From contig CAINCZ010000157.1 of assembly GCA_903847195.1 (NCBI GenBank), positions 1-64,000 of the forward strand: a DNA stretch of 64,000 bases. The letters are read 5' to 3'. Source of the stretch: an uncultured Acidobacteriota bacterium (GTDB taxonomy: Bacteria > Acidobacteriota > Terriglobia > Terriglobales > CAINCZ01). Below are positions 47,373 through 55,720 of the stretch, piece by piece; the first letter of the stretch is position 1, and each line of letters opens with the position of its first letter. The notes under the pieces are model-generated. The model had not been told where the DNA came from. It was given only the letters and a program-made list of their open reading frames with translations, and made no database searches. A program made the position numbers and the translations under genes.

Positions 47373-47502
47373 GTCTGTACGCATATGAGTAATATGGGAG
47401 CCTCCGCGTTCCCCGCTTTTCAACCCACAGCGCCGGCAGTCTGAAATTTCCGCGGACCCAGGTTCCCATCTCAGATGCCTCTCGAGCGCAGGAGGAACTA
47501 GG

Positions 47503-48918
47503 ATGCAGTCGCACGCCGCTTCTCAACTCGAAGAAGTGACCCCGCTTTTCACCAACTTTATTGCCGGGACCAGCTACCACGATCTGCCCCAGCCGATTAC
47601 GGAGCGGGTCAAGAAGAGCATCCTCGACACGATCGGCGTCATTATCCCGGCCTCCGAACTGATGCCTGACCTCAAGAAGGCGATGGGCATCTACATCGAC
47701 GCGGGCGGCAAGCCGGAGAGCACCGTTCTCGCCTATGGCGTTAAGCTGCCCGCCTGGGCCGCCGCCTTTGCCAACGGAGTCCGTGGCCACTCGCTGGACT
47801 ATGCCGACGGGCACCTGGAAGCCGTATTCAGAATCGGCATCAGCTGCATTCCCGCCGCTTTGGCTTTGGCCGAGCGCCGTGGCGTCGCAATCGGCGGCAA
47901 GGAGTTGATCACCGCCGTCGCTGTTGCCGAGGAGTTCCTCTGCCGCTTGGGCGTGTCGGTTGCCCGTCGGCGCAAGTCCTTTGGACCCTGGCACTGCGGC
48001 ATCCTGCTGGGCAACTTCGGCGCCACCGCGGCTTCGGCCAGAATGCTGAACCTGACAGCCGAGCAGACCGACCGCGCGTTTGGCGTTGGCTTCCTCCAGT
48101 GCGGCGGCACCGTGGGCGTTACGGCCCCCGACGCCAACATTCGCGGCATGTATGCCGGCTTCACCAGCAAGAACGGCGTAATGGCCGCCCTGATGGCCGA
48201 GCAGGGACTGCTCGGACCGCGCGGCGTCCTCAGTTCGCCCGACGGCCTGTTCGACGCCTATTTCCAAGGCGCCTACGACCGCGACTATCTCATTGCCGAC
48301 ATCGGCAAGGAGTTCGAACTCCGCAACCTGAGTTTCAAGCCGTGGCCGGCCTGTGCCTTCGCGCATCCGTTCATCGATGCCATGCTGACCCTGCGCGCCG
48401 AGCACTCGATCCGTCCCGAGGACATCGAGCGCATCGAGGTGCACTCCGGCGAGGTCACCAAGGAGTTCTGCGAGCCCGTCAACCTCGCCGCCGGCAAGTA
48501 TCCGAAGACCACCAACAACGGCAAGCGCAGCGTGCCGTTCAATGTGGCGCTGGCCGCGCTCAAGGGCAAGATCTCGTTCAGCGACTTCACGCCCGAGGCC
48601 CTCGCCAACCCCGAAGTCCTCAGGATGGCCGAGAAGGTGCAGTGGGTCCACTCCCCCGAGCTCGAAGTGAGCAACCAGCTTCCTCCGGGCATCACCCGCA
48701 TCTTCTGCCGCCAGGGCAAGTTCGAAAAGCGCGTCGACTTCCCCTACGGCCATCACCACAACCCGATCAAGGCCGAGGATGTCGTCGACAAGTTCCGCGA
48801 CTGCCTCGCCTTCTCGCCCCGACCTATCTCGAATGAAGATCGTGAGCGCGTGATCGACATGATCCTCAACCTGGAAAAGGTCAACGATATCCGGGAGATC
48901 ATCCGTCTGCTGGCATAG
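47503..48918 (+). CDS. MmgE/PrpD family protein
   Basis: 471-residue protein of the 2-methylcitrate dehydratase / cis-aconitate decarboxylase / epimerase family. Motifs: NGVRGHSLDYADGH (residues ~85-98), GPWHCGILLGNFGATAA, FKPWPACAFAHPFIDA, and the C-terminal lobe (RVDFPYGHHHNPI). Length is typical. It is not next to methylcitrate-cycle genes (prpB, prpC), so a different dehydration, decarboxylation or epimerisation is likely. ATG 47503 has GGAGGAAC upstream. Last gene of the HMGL-GlcG-enolase-PrpD run, followed by a good terminator. Confidence 0.9.
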   Translation: MQSHAASQLEEVTPLFTNFIAGTSYHDLPQPITERVKKSILDTIGVIIPASELMPDLKKAMGIYIDAGGKPESTVLAYGVKLPAWAAAFANGVRGHSLDYADGHLEAVFRIGISCIPAALALAERRGVAIGGKELITAVAVAEEFLCRLGVSVARRRKSFGPWHCGILLGNFGATAASARMLNLTAEQTDRAFGVGFLQCGGTVGVTAPDANIRGMYAGFTSKNGVMAALMAEQGLLGPRGVLSSPDGLFDAYFQGAYDRDYLIADIGKEFELRNLSFKPWPACAFAHPFIDAMLTLRAEHSIRPEDIERIEVHSGEVTKEFCEPVNLAAGKYPKTTNNGKRSVPFNVALAALKGKISFSDFTPEALANPEVLRMAEKVQWVHSPELEVSNQLPPGITRIFCRQGKFEKRVDFPYGHHHNPIKAEDVVDKFRDCLAFSPRPISNEDRERVIDMILNLEKVNDIREIIRLLA

Positions 48919-48950
48919 CAGATAGAGCTTCCGGCTTGCAGGTCTCATGA

Positions 48951-48998
48951 CCGGGTTCGGCTGCCGCTAACGCGAGCAGCCGAATCCGGTTTCTTCTT
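48951..48998 (+). terminator. Intrinsic terminator after the PrpD-like gene
   Basis: 14-bp near-perfect stem CCGGGTTCGGCTGC / GCAGCCGAATCCGG (one G-T pair), 11-nt loop, followed by TTTCTTCTT. It starts 32 bp after the stop. The clearest terminator of the catabolic region. Confidence 0.85.
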
Positions 48999-49291
48999 GC
49001 GTAGCCTGGCCCCGGTGTCGTAGCCCCGTAGCCCCGTGGCCCCGGCGGCACCGCTGGAAACGCGTCCCGTTTTAGGCAGGGATTTGGCCGTCCCGCTTTC
49101 ATTTTTCCCAGCTTCCCACGCCTGTGCGCGGTAGGCTTTCCCGACAAAGATTCACGTTCGCAAATTGCGCTGTAAGCTGCGGTGCTCCGGCACTCGGCAA
49201 CCACCGTGCAGCCAATCCAATAAAGGACGTGAATCCGGCAGCGTGCAGCGGTAGATATGGGCCCTCAACTTTTTCCCTTGGAGAGCGCCAA
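48999..49291 (+). other. Gap between PrpD-like and CocE-like genes
   Basis: Together with the terminator this leaves 373 bp without a gene. It carries a short imperfect tandem repeat GTAGCCCCGTAGCCCCGTGG near 49020-49039. Beyond the ribosome site of the next gene (GGAG at 49280) I see no promoter close to consensus. Confidence 0.4.
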
Positions 49292-51025
49292 ATGGCCACA
49301 CCCGGCAAGCCGCGTTCGGTCGGCGAACGTATCGGCAGCATCGAAGTCCTGTTCCGCCCAAGCACCCCCATCGAGCAGTCGAAGTACCCGGGGTTCAAAC
49401 CATGCAGCTATGTACTGCCGAAAGGCTCGGTGCAGCGCGAAGGGGGCATCCCGCTCGGATGCGACATCCTCGTCGAACAGGATGTCGCCGTCAAAATGCG
49501 CGACGGCGTCACCATTTATACCGACGTTTTCCGCCCCGCGGACGGCAAGGATTGCCCGTCGATCATCAGCTGGAGTCCCTACGGCAAGCGCGGCGGATTC
49601 CTCTCCTGCGACTGCTTCAAGCATCCCACGCGCATGGATGTCCCCGTGGGCTGGGAAGACGGTCTGAACAAGTTCGAGGCCGCCAATCCGGCCTATTGGT
49701 GTGCTCACGGATACGCCATCCTTGCCCCCGACCCGCGCGGCGTATTCATGTCGGAAGGCGATATCTACGGCTACGGCGTTCAGGAGCCGATGGATGAGTA
49801 CGACGTGATTGAGTGGGCCGCGGTGCAGCCGTGGTCCAACGGCAAGGTGGCCATCAGCGGCAACTCATGGCTTGCCACCTCGCAGTGGGGTGTGGCCGCG
49901 CTGCGTCCGCCGCATCTGGCCGCCATCGCACCGTGGGAAGGCGCCTCCGACCGCTACCGCGACCACTCCTGTCGCGGCGGCATACCCGAACTGGTCTTCG
50001 GCGCCGGCATCTTCAAAGTCCTTTATGGCAAGAACCGCACGGAAGACGTGCCGGCGATGATCGCGGCTTATCCGCTCTTCAACGAATACTGGGAGAGCAA
50101 GGTCGCCAAGGTGGAAGACATCGAGGTGCCCGCCTACGTCGGGGGCTCGTGGACCAACTTCCTGCACACCAATGGCACCATGCGCGGCTGGCGCGGCATG
50201 AAGTCGAAGCAGAAGTGGCTGCGGATCCACAACACCCACGAGTGGACCGACTTCTTCAATCCGGACAACGTCGAAGATTTGCGCCGCTTCTTCGACCATT
50301 TCCTTAAGGGCGAGGACAACGGCTGGGAGGCGACGCCCCGCGTGCGCCTGACCGTGCTCGATCCGGGCAACCGCGACACCCTCTACCGCGCCGAGCAGGA
50401 GTTCCCGCTGGCCCGCCAGCGCTTCGTCCCCTACTACCATGGTGCCACGCCGACGGGCGGCAGCCTGAGTCCGCAGCAATTCGCGGCAACGGCAGAATAC
50501 TCATATGATAGTGTTGACCCGAAGGGCGTCACCTTCCGCGTCACCTTCGACCACGACACCGAGATCACCGGCTACATCAAGCTGAAGCTGTGGGTCGAGG
50601 CGCGCGGCAATGACGACATGGACCTGTTCGCCTATGTCAGGAAGATCGACCGCCAGGGACGCGAACAACGGACCAGCCCCGTGACCGGAGCCACCCACAT
50701 CGGTGCCAACGGCCGCCTGCGCGTCTCATTGCGGGCGACCGATCCGGCGCGTTCCACGCCATCCGAGCCTTACATGCTTTTCAATCGTCCCGAGAAGCTA
50801 AAGGCCGGGGAGGTTGTTCCCGTGGAAATCGGCTTCTGGCCCTACTCGATGAGGTGGCGTGCGGGCGAGACCATGGAACTGCTGATCAACGGCACCGAAC
50901 TGACGGTTCGGCCCGAGTTCCCGGACCTGCCCCCGATTCAAACCATCAACCAGGGACAGCACGTGATCCACGTAGGCGGGAAATACGACTCGCACCTGCT
51001 GGTGCCGGTCATTCCAAACTCATGA
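49292..51025 (+). CDS. CocE/NonD family hydrolase (X-Pro dipeptidyl-peptidase S15 type)
   Basis: 577-residue serine hydrolase cleaving esters or amides. The alpha/beta-hydrolase core has WSPYGK (Tyr for the oxyanion hole) at 94-99, DPRGVFMSEG at 147-156, and the nucleophile Ser192 in ISGNSWLA. The Asp/His of the triad lie in the segment up to about 370 (HTHEW). A beta-sandwich PepX-C domain follows to the C-terminus. There is no signal peptide, so it should be cytosolic. ATG 49292 with GGAG 9-12 nt upstream is chosen over the longer open frame from 49124. It probably opens an imported ester or amide. Confidence 0.88.
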   Translation: MATPGKPRSVGERIGSIEVLFRPSTPIEQSKYPGFKPCSYVLPKGSVQREGGIPLGCDILVEQDVAVKMRDGVTIYTDVFRPADGKDCPSIISWSPYGKRGGFLSCDCFKHPTRMDVPVGWEDGLNKFEAANPAYWCAHGYAILAPDPRGVFMSEGDIYGYGVQEPMDEYDVIEWAAVQPWSNGKVAISGNSWLATSQWGVAALRPPHLAAIAPWEGASDRYRDHSCRGGIPELVFGAGIFKVLYGKNRTEDVPAMIAAYPLFNEYWESKVAKVEDIEVPAYVGGSWTNFLHTNGTMRGWRGMKSKQKWLRIHNTHEWTDFFNPDNVEDLRRFFDHFLKGEDNGWEATPRVRLTVLDPGNRDTLYRAEQEFPLARQRFVPYYHGATPTGGSLSPQQFAATAEYSYDSVDPKGVTFRVTFDHDTEITGYIKLKLWVEARGNDDMDLFAYVRKIDRQGREQRTSPVTGATHIGANGRLRVSLRATDPARSTPSEPYMLFNRPEKLKAGEVVPVEIGFWPYSMRWRAGETMELLINGTELTVRPEFPDLPPIQTINQGQHVIHVGGKYDSHLLVPVIPNS

Positions 51026-51038
51026 TCCTATTGGATGT

Positions 51039-51065
51039 GTCATCCTGAGCGAAGCGAAGGATCTG
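51039..51065 (+). repeat. Dispersed-repeat-like sequence downstream of the CocE gene
   Basis: Contains CATCCTGAGCGAAGCGAAGG followed by ATCTG. I recall this string as a very common intergenic repeat in Acidobacteriota, Chloroflexota and other genomes. It has a partial inverted repeat (ATCCT / AGGAT) and is followed by a T-run. Only one copy is seen in this window. Confidence 0.5.
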
Positions 51066-51082
51066 CTTTTTTCTGCACGGTG

Positions 51083-51113
51083 GCCCGGAGTTGGCGATGT
51101 TCCAACTCCGGGC
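51083..51113. terminator. Hairpin between convergent CocE and flavin reductase-like genes
   Basis: Perfect 12-bp stem GCCCGGAGTTGG / CCAACTCCGGGC with a 7-nt loop, 57 bp after the CocE stop and 20 bp beyond the end of the minus-strand gene. No U-run in the expected place on either strand. Confidence 0.5.
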
Positions 51114-51133
51114 TCAAAAAATCTCCGGTCCGG

Positions 51134-51736
51134 CTAGTCCGGTCGGATCATCTCAAAGCGGTCGCGCGTGCGGCAGTACCAGTGCGGCGCGGCCATGCGG
51201 CCCACGATCTTCAGCTTCTCGCTGTTGATCCGCTTCTTCTCCACGTCAAACAACTCATCGCGCACGTACACCCGCTTGATAAAGCCGATGATCACGCGGT
51301 TCTGGCCGATCTCCAGCGTGTTCCACTCCGTGCACTCGAGGCTCACCGGCGCTTCGGCAATCCGCGGCGGCTTGACCAGGCTCGACGGACAGGTGTGCAG
51401 TCCGGCAAACTCCAGCTCGTTTACACCATAGGGCAGCGGCGTGGCGCACTTGTTCATCGCTTCGGCAAGGTCCTCGTCCACCAGGTTGATCACGAACTCG
51501 TGGGTCTTCCAGATGTTGAGCGAGGTGTCCTTGGGGGTGCCGTCAGGACGCCGGCCCGGAGTCACCGCCACGGTCGGCGGGTCCGAACCGATCAGGTTGA
51601 ACAGGCTGAACGGCGCCGCGTTGACGAGTCCCTCGGGACTGATGGTCGTAACCAGCGCGATGGGACGCGGCGTCACCAAACTGGAAACAATGAGATAAGC
51701 CCGGTCGGCGTACTGATTTTCGATGTCCAGTACCAT
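51134..51736 (-). CDS. Flavin reductase-like (FMN-binding split barrel) protein
   Basis: 200-residue FMN-binding split-barrel protein of the flavin-reductase-like / DIM6 type. Features: TPRPIALVTTISPEGLVNAAPFS (flavin-binding region, residues ~22-45), DTSLNIWKTHEFVINLV, and EWNTLEIGQNRVIIG. There is no partner monooxygenase next door. It could supply reduced flavin or act directly as an oxidoreductase. ATG 51736. It precedes the third MFS gene's 3' end by about 110 bp on the same strand, so the MFS transcript may continue into it. Confidence 0.88.
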   Translation of the reverse strand: MVLDIENQYADRAYLIVSSLVTPRPIALVTTISPEGLVNAAPFSLFNLIGSDPPTVAVTPGRRPDGTPKDTSLNIWKTHEFVINLVDEDLAEAMNKCATPLPYGVNELEFAGLHTCPSSLVKPPRIAEAPVSLECTEWNTLEIGQNRVIIGFIKRVYVRDELFDVEKKRINSEKLKIVGRMAAPHWYCRTRDRFEMIRPD

Positions 51737-51842
51737 GCGTGCACCTGGATGTGAGATCTGCCTGCGCGAACAAGCGGTTGGGCTGCATCTTAGCAGCCCG
51801 CCTCGAGTGGCTACCCAACCGTTTCAAGAAAGTTCGCCGCTG

Positions 51843-53258
51843 TTACCTGCCCTGACCCGCCGCGAGCGCATTGCCGCCGGCGGCCGCTTCGATTTCCTCC
51901 AGCGACCGGCGCCGGGTTTCGCGCGCAAAGATCAAGAGCACCACCACCGCGAAAACCAGCAGCATCATGTTCACATGCAGTACCCAGGTCAGTCCGGCTG
52001 AGCCGTAGATGATGCCCACAAACGTCGGGCCCAGCATGCCGCCCAGCCGCCCGACTGCGCCGGCAAACCCAGTGCCCGTCCCGCGCACTCTCGTTGGGAA
52101 GCTCTCGGGGCTGAAGGCATACATGGTCGCAAACGACGAGCCGAGGAAGATCAGCATCACGATCAGCAGCGTCGAGCCGTACGCCGGATCCTTGCCGTAC
52201 CAGAAGAAGAAATACGTCGATGCTCCGTACAACAGGAACGAATAGCCCAGAGTGAACTTGCGGCCAAAGAAGTCCGCCGCCCATCCGGCCGAGAAGTGCC
52301 CGGTGCAACTGATCAGCTGCGCGATGGCGAGAAACGTCAGGCCGCGGCCCAGCTTGTATCCCATCTGCCGCGTCAGCAGCACGGGCAGCCACACCGTGAT
52401 CGCGTAGCCGGAGTAGTTGATGCAGAACCAGAGGATAGCAAGGACGATCGTCGAGCGCCGGACGCCTGGCTTGAAGAGGTCGGCAATCGGTACCTTCGCC
52501 TCGCCTTTCATGGGCGCCTGCTCCTCCAACCGGATCGCCGCCTCGGTCGGCACCGTCACCCGCCCCAGCACCGCGCGCTCAATGTTCTCGACGTTTTGCA
52601 CCGCGTCGGCGATCCGCCTCCGAGCCAGCAGATAACGCGTGGACTCCGGCAAATTGCGCCGCACAAATGCCACCAGCAACGCCGGCAGGATGCCGATCAC
52701 GAAACCCCATCTCCATCCGAAGGGCACGATCACGAGCGGCCCGGCGAGGAACGCCAACGCCACGCCCACGCTGAAGAAGCCGTTGAACCATGCCATGAAC
52801 CGGCCGCGACACTTCGAAGGCAGGTACTCGGTGAGATACGACGAATCTACCGGCACCAGTCCGCCGAGCCCCAGGCCCACCACCACCCGCAGCGCAAACA
52901 GGCTGGTGAAGCCCTGCGCCAGTGAGCAGGCGCCGGTCACCAGTGCATACGTCAGCAGCGTGATGATCAGCACCTTCAACCGCCCGATGCGGTCGGCGAT
53001 CATGCCGAACCCCAGCGCGCCGATCAGCATACCGATGAATCCGGCCGAGCCCAGCAGCCCGATCTCCACCGGCGTCAGCTTCCAGAGCGAGCCCAGTTGG
53101 GGCAGCGCCGCCGCGAGGATGTAGGAATCAAAGCCGTCAAACACCAGGCCGAGATAACAGATTGTCATCAGCGCTGCGTGCCAGCGGCTCAGGGGCAGGG
53201 AATCAAGCCTTTCGGCGAGGTTGGAAACCTTGGGCGTACTGATAGAAGCCGAGCTCAT
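51843..53258 (-). CDS. MFS transporter 3 (aromatic/organic acid symporter-like)
   Basis: 471-residue, 12-helix transporter, only distantly related to the two MFS paralogues upstream. Signatures: LGLVFDGFDSYILAAALPQL (helix 1), ADRIGRLKVLI (motif A), VPVDSSYLTEYLPSKCRGRFMAWFN, and PESTRYLLARRR before the central loop. Resembles AAHS-family proton symporters for aromatic or other carboxylic acids. ATG 53258 with GGAGG 5 nt upstream is preferred to the ATG at 53270. It is likely co-transcribed with the downstream flavin-reductase-like gene. Confidence 0.9.
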   Translation of the reverse strand: MSSASISTPKVSNLAERLDSLPLSRWHAALMTICYLGLVFDGFDSYILAAALPQLGSLWKLTPVEIGLLGSAGFIGMLIGALGFGMIADRIGRLKVLIITLLTYALVTGACSLAQGFTSLFALRVVVGLGLGGLVPVDSSYLTEYLPSKCRGRFMAWFNGFFSVGVALAFLAGPLVIVPFGWRWGFVIGILPALLVAFVRRNLPESTRYLLARRRIADAVQNVENIERAVLGRVTVPTEAAIRLEEQAPMKGEAKVPIADLFKPGVRRSTIVLAILWFCINYSGYAITVWLPVLLTRQMGYKLGRGLTFLAIAQLISCTGHFSAGWAADFFGRKFTLGYSFLLYGASTYFFFWYGKDPAYGSTLLIVMLIFLGSSFATMYAFSPESFPTRVRGTGTGFAGAVGRLGGMLGPTFVGIIYGSAGLTWVLHVNMMLLVFAVVVLLIFARETRRRSLEEIEAAAGGNALAAGQGR

Positions 53259-53577
53259 GCGATCCTCCACGATGGTGGTCGGTCATTGCGTTACGCGCTT
53301 TCCCGGATTCGGCCTTTACGTCGATCAACTCTGAATTCCGCGGATGAACCCGCGTTACGGCTTACGGCTGGATAAAGCTAGTCTCATGGCGTTTTCAGCG
53401 CCTGTCGTGAAGCGTTTTGCTATTTGGCAGCGGAGTATGTCGGGCGCACGGAAGGGAGTCAACGGGAATCAATGGCAGGCAAGCTACGGGGCGTCCCAAA
53501 AGGGGAGGTTGGGCGGGATTTAGCGGGTGCGAATCACCCGTGGCGCTCCGGGCGCGGCAACTCGGGCCCTCTGGGCA

Positions 53578-53637
53578 CAAAAAATGGGCGCTGGCCCGCC
53601 AGCCAGCGCCTCCAGTTAGAGATGGGTATCATTCACG
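53578..53637 (-). ncRNA. Candidate small RNA (about 60 nt)
   Basis: Read on the minus strand: a promoter at 53672-53644, a predicted transcription start near 53637, then about 27 nt containing ACTGGAGG, then a perfect 9-bp hairpin GGCGCTGGC / GCCAGCGCC (plus coordinates 53587-53595 and 53602-53610, 6-nt loop) followed by CA and six T residues (53584-53579). There is no open reading frame of note. I do not recognise a known RNA family. The GGAGG could be a target-pairing or anti-SD-like seed, which is speculative. Confidence 0.5.
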
Positions 53638-53643
53638 ATGTCG

Positions 53644-53672
53644 ACTCTAGTCGCAGTGGAAATGAATGTCAA
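53644..53672 (-). promoter_or_regulatory. Consensus-like minus-strand promoter of the candidate sRNA
   Basis: Minus strand: TTGACA (53672-53667), exactly 17 bp, TAGAGT (53649-53644). The -35 is perfect; the -10 matches 4 of 6. No gene on the minus strand follows before the terminator at 53578-53610. Confidence 0.6.
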
Positions 53673-53910
53673 ATATAATTGCCATATGTCGTTTCTGATT
53701 TACATTCCGCGTTCGCGGTGACCGATTGGCTGCCTTGCAGAAACAGGGCCGCCATTCGGCGGTTTTGTGATTGCAAAACGAGCCCTTGAGTACCGCGGCT
53801 GCGTCCCATTGAAGTAGGCCAGGCAGTGGGCACGCACCGCACCTGCGGGGCCTCGGCAACGCACCACGGACCTCGATTCGGCCGCAAGCTGTTAGACTGT
53901 GCTGCCGGGA

Positions 53911-55083
53911 ATGAATACCGCGCAGCCAACTCGATCGGTCCGCCTCGTCACTTGCGGCTACTTCGACGGGGAGCGTCATCACCACGACGGGCCTTACGCA
54001 ATCACGGTGCATGAGGGCCGCATCGCTGCCATTACGTCCGCACCCGGCGAGCCTGCCGATCACGACTTCATCCTGCCTGCGCTCGTTGACTGCCATGTGC
54101 ACTGCTTTCTTGATGGCAGCCTTACCGATCACCTCGCGCGCAAGTGGCATCTCGACCGTGGCTTCGCCGGATTCCTCGCGACGGCTCGGGCGAACGTCCG
54201 GGCGGCGTGGCATTGTGGCATCTCACTGTTGCGCGATGGCGGCGATCCATACGGCGTTAACGATGATTTGCGCGAGGAACTCCGCCGGGATTCAGGCGCG
54301 CTCCAATGCGGTGTGAAGTTGCGCTCGCCCTCGTTCGCGCTGCATCGGCCCGGACGTTACGGCTCATTTCTGGCACGCCCCGTCGGCGATGACCGCGAAC
54401 TCGCTCCGCTCGTGCGCTCGCTGGCCCTTGAAGCTGACGAGATCAAGGTGCTGCTGACCGGTCCCATCGACTTCCTTACGCAGGCCGTTACGGGACCGCC
54501 GCAGTTTGATCTGGCTGCCTCCCGCACCATCGTTGCGGCTGCACGCGCCACCGGCAAGACTGCTTTTGCCCACGCCAATGGTCCGGGAGGCATCGCCATT
54601 GCCATCGAGGCTGGCTTTGCCTCCATTGAGCACGGCTACTTCATCGATGCCGCCTGCCTGCGCCGGATGGCGGAGTGCAACGTTGCCTGGACGCCGACGC
54701 TGTCGCCCGTCATCGCCCAGCGGGAGTTGGCCCGTGCGCGCGGCAACGAGCGGCTGTTGCGCTGTCTGAATGAGATACTGGCGCGCCATGCAGAGAGCAT
54801 CGCGCGTGCGGCGCAGCTGGGCGTGCCGTTGTTGTGCGGCTCGGACGCCGGCAGTCCCGGTGTGCCGCATGGGGCCGGCCTGCTCGACGAGATAATCGCG
54901 ATGATTGCCGCCGGAGTTCCCGTCGATGGCGTGCTGCGCGCCGCTACGACAACACCTCGCACCCGCTGGAACGAACCGCCCGCCTTGCTCGTTCCCGGTG
55001 CACAACTCCACGCAGTTCGGTTCGACGGTTCTCCCTTCGCGGTGCCCGATACCGTGCGCTCTGCGCGTCGTCTCAGCCTTTAA
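53911..55083 (+). CDS. Amidohydrolase (imidazolonepropionase/prolidase-like)
   Basis: 390-residue metal-dependent hydrolase with the typical small beta-sandwich at both ends (RLVTCGYFDGERHH at the start) and a TIM barrel. Metal ligands: DCHVHCF (HxH, residues ~60-62), His in AFAHANGP, His in IEHGYF and Asp in CGSDAGSPG. The candidate carboxylated Lys is in DEIKVLLTG. Substrate unknown; cyclic amides or dipeptides are typical for this type. ATG 53911 is only 13 bp after a TAGACT -10 candidate, so the message may be nearly leaderless. Its place beside the catabolic cluster may be incidental. Confidence 0.85.
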   Translation: MNTAQPTRSVRLVTCGYFDGERHHHDGPYAITVHEGRIAAITSAPGEPADHDFILPALVDCHVHCFLDGSLTDHLARKWHLDRGFAGFLATARANVRAAWHCGISLLRDGGDPYGVNDDLREELRRDSGALQCGVKLRSPSFALHRPGRYGSFLARPVGDDRELAPLVRSLALEADEIKVLLTGPIDFLTQAVTGPPQFDLAASRTIVAAARATGKTAFAHANGPGGIAIAIEAGFASIEHGYFIDAACLRRMAECNVAWTPTLSPVIAQRELARARGNERLLRCLNEILARHAESIARAAQLGVPLLCGSDAGSPGVPHGAGLLDEIIAMIAAGVPVDGVLRAATTTPRTRWNEPPALLVPGAQLHAVRFDGSPFAVPDTVRSARRLSL

Positions 55084-55288
55084 CCCGGCTCCAGCCACGC
55101 GGAGATTGCGAATTGTCGCGCTTAGGACTTTGCGCCGGAACTTCCGTCGCCTCTTTCTTCAGGTGGAGGTCGCAAGCACGTGAAAGTAGCGCCCGCGCCG
55201 ACATTCCTGCATCGTGGCTTTCTGCTGGTGGCTGGACTTTCAGCGCGCGCTTGCCAGTCTGAACTAGAATCAGCAGAGGAGCGAAACC

Positions 55289-55711
55289 ATGGCGCGCAAC
55301 ATCAATCCTGCGAACTCAACGGGCGAGCCTGCCCCTAAGGCGCGCCCCAAAGCTTCGGAACCGACGTCGGCACCCCGCCCTCGCCGTACCCATTGGGTCT
55401 GGCCGCTCGGCGTCGCGCTGGCCGGCGTCGGCAGTGCTGCCGCTTTTCTGCTGCGCGGCTGCTGGCACACGAACATGAGCTGGCCCGTGAGCGTGGACGA
55501 TGAGTTTTCCTACCAGGTCTGCACCGCTTGCGGCATCAAGCGTCTGTATGACCTTCAGGCCTTTCACGCCTACGGCCCTTTTGGCTACGATGTCCACGAG
55601 TTGGTAGCCCGTGAGCGTGCCGCCCGCATGCGTCGCCGCCGCCAGCACGAGGAAGTGCTGGCGCGCCAGAAGGCAGCCCGGGCCGCGAAGACTCCGAAGG
55701 AGAACGGGTAG
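55289..55711 (+). CDS. Small membrane protein with CWH and CxxCGIKRL motifs, unknown function
   Basis: 140 residues: a basic Pro-rich N-terminus, one transmembrane helix (about 37-56, WPLGVALAGVGSAAAFLLRG), then CWHTNMSWPVSV, SYQVCTACGIKRLYD and a basic, coiled C-terminal tail. The Cys pair CTAC could bind metal. I recall similar proteins in Acidobacteriota genomes but know no function. ATG 55289 has AGAGGAG upstream and a TAGAAT -10 at 55265-55270. It is followed 9 bp later by tilS, so the two may share a transcript. Confidence 0.8.
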   Translation: MARNINPANSTGEPAPKARPKASEPTSAPRPRRTHWVWPLGVALAGVGSAAAFLLRGCWHTNMSWPVSVDDEFSYQVCTACGIKRLYDLQAFHAYGPFGYDVHELVARERAARMRRRRQHEEVLARQKAARAAKTPKENG

Positions 55712-55720
55712 CCCGCTCGC

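Larger units (their letters stand above)
53259..53910 (+). other. Largest gene-free stretch, with a candidate small RNA
   Basis: 652 bp between divergent MFS 3 and the amidohydrolase. It holds a minus-strand promoter and terminator about 60 bp apart (see the ncRNA entry), a plus-strand TATAAT at 53674-53679 and the amidohydrolase -10 candidate TAGACT at 53893-53898. A minus-strand frame covering 53647-54213 mostly overlaps the amidohydrolase and does not look like a protein. Confidence 0.5.

Noticed and set aside
47503..48918. 2-methylcitrate dehydratase PrpD of the methylcitrate cycle
   Set aside because: No prpB, prpC or acnD neighbours; the family covers several reactions, so the specific name is not justified.
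47353..48948. 531-codon minus-strand open frame over the PrpD-like gene
   Set aside because: Antisense shadow of a gene with good ribosome site and conserved motifs.
49020..49045. Tandem repeat GTAGCCCC as CRISPR or satellite
   Set aside because: Only two to three imperfect short units; no spacers and no cas genes.
53647..54213. Minus-strand 188-codon frame upstream of the amidohydrolase
   Set aside because: Half lies antisense to the amidohydrolase and the rest is Arg/Cys-rich without motif; the nearby terminator is better explained by the short promoter-terminator unit.
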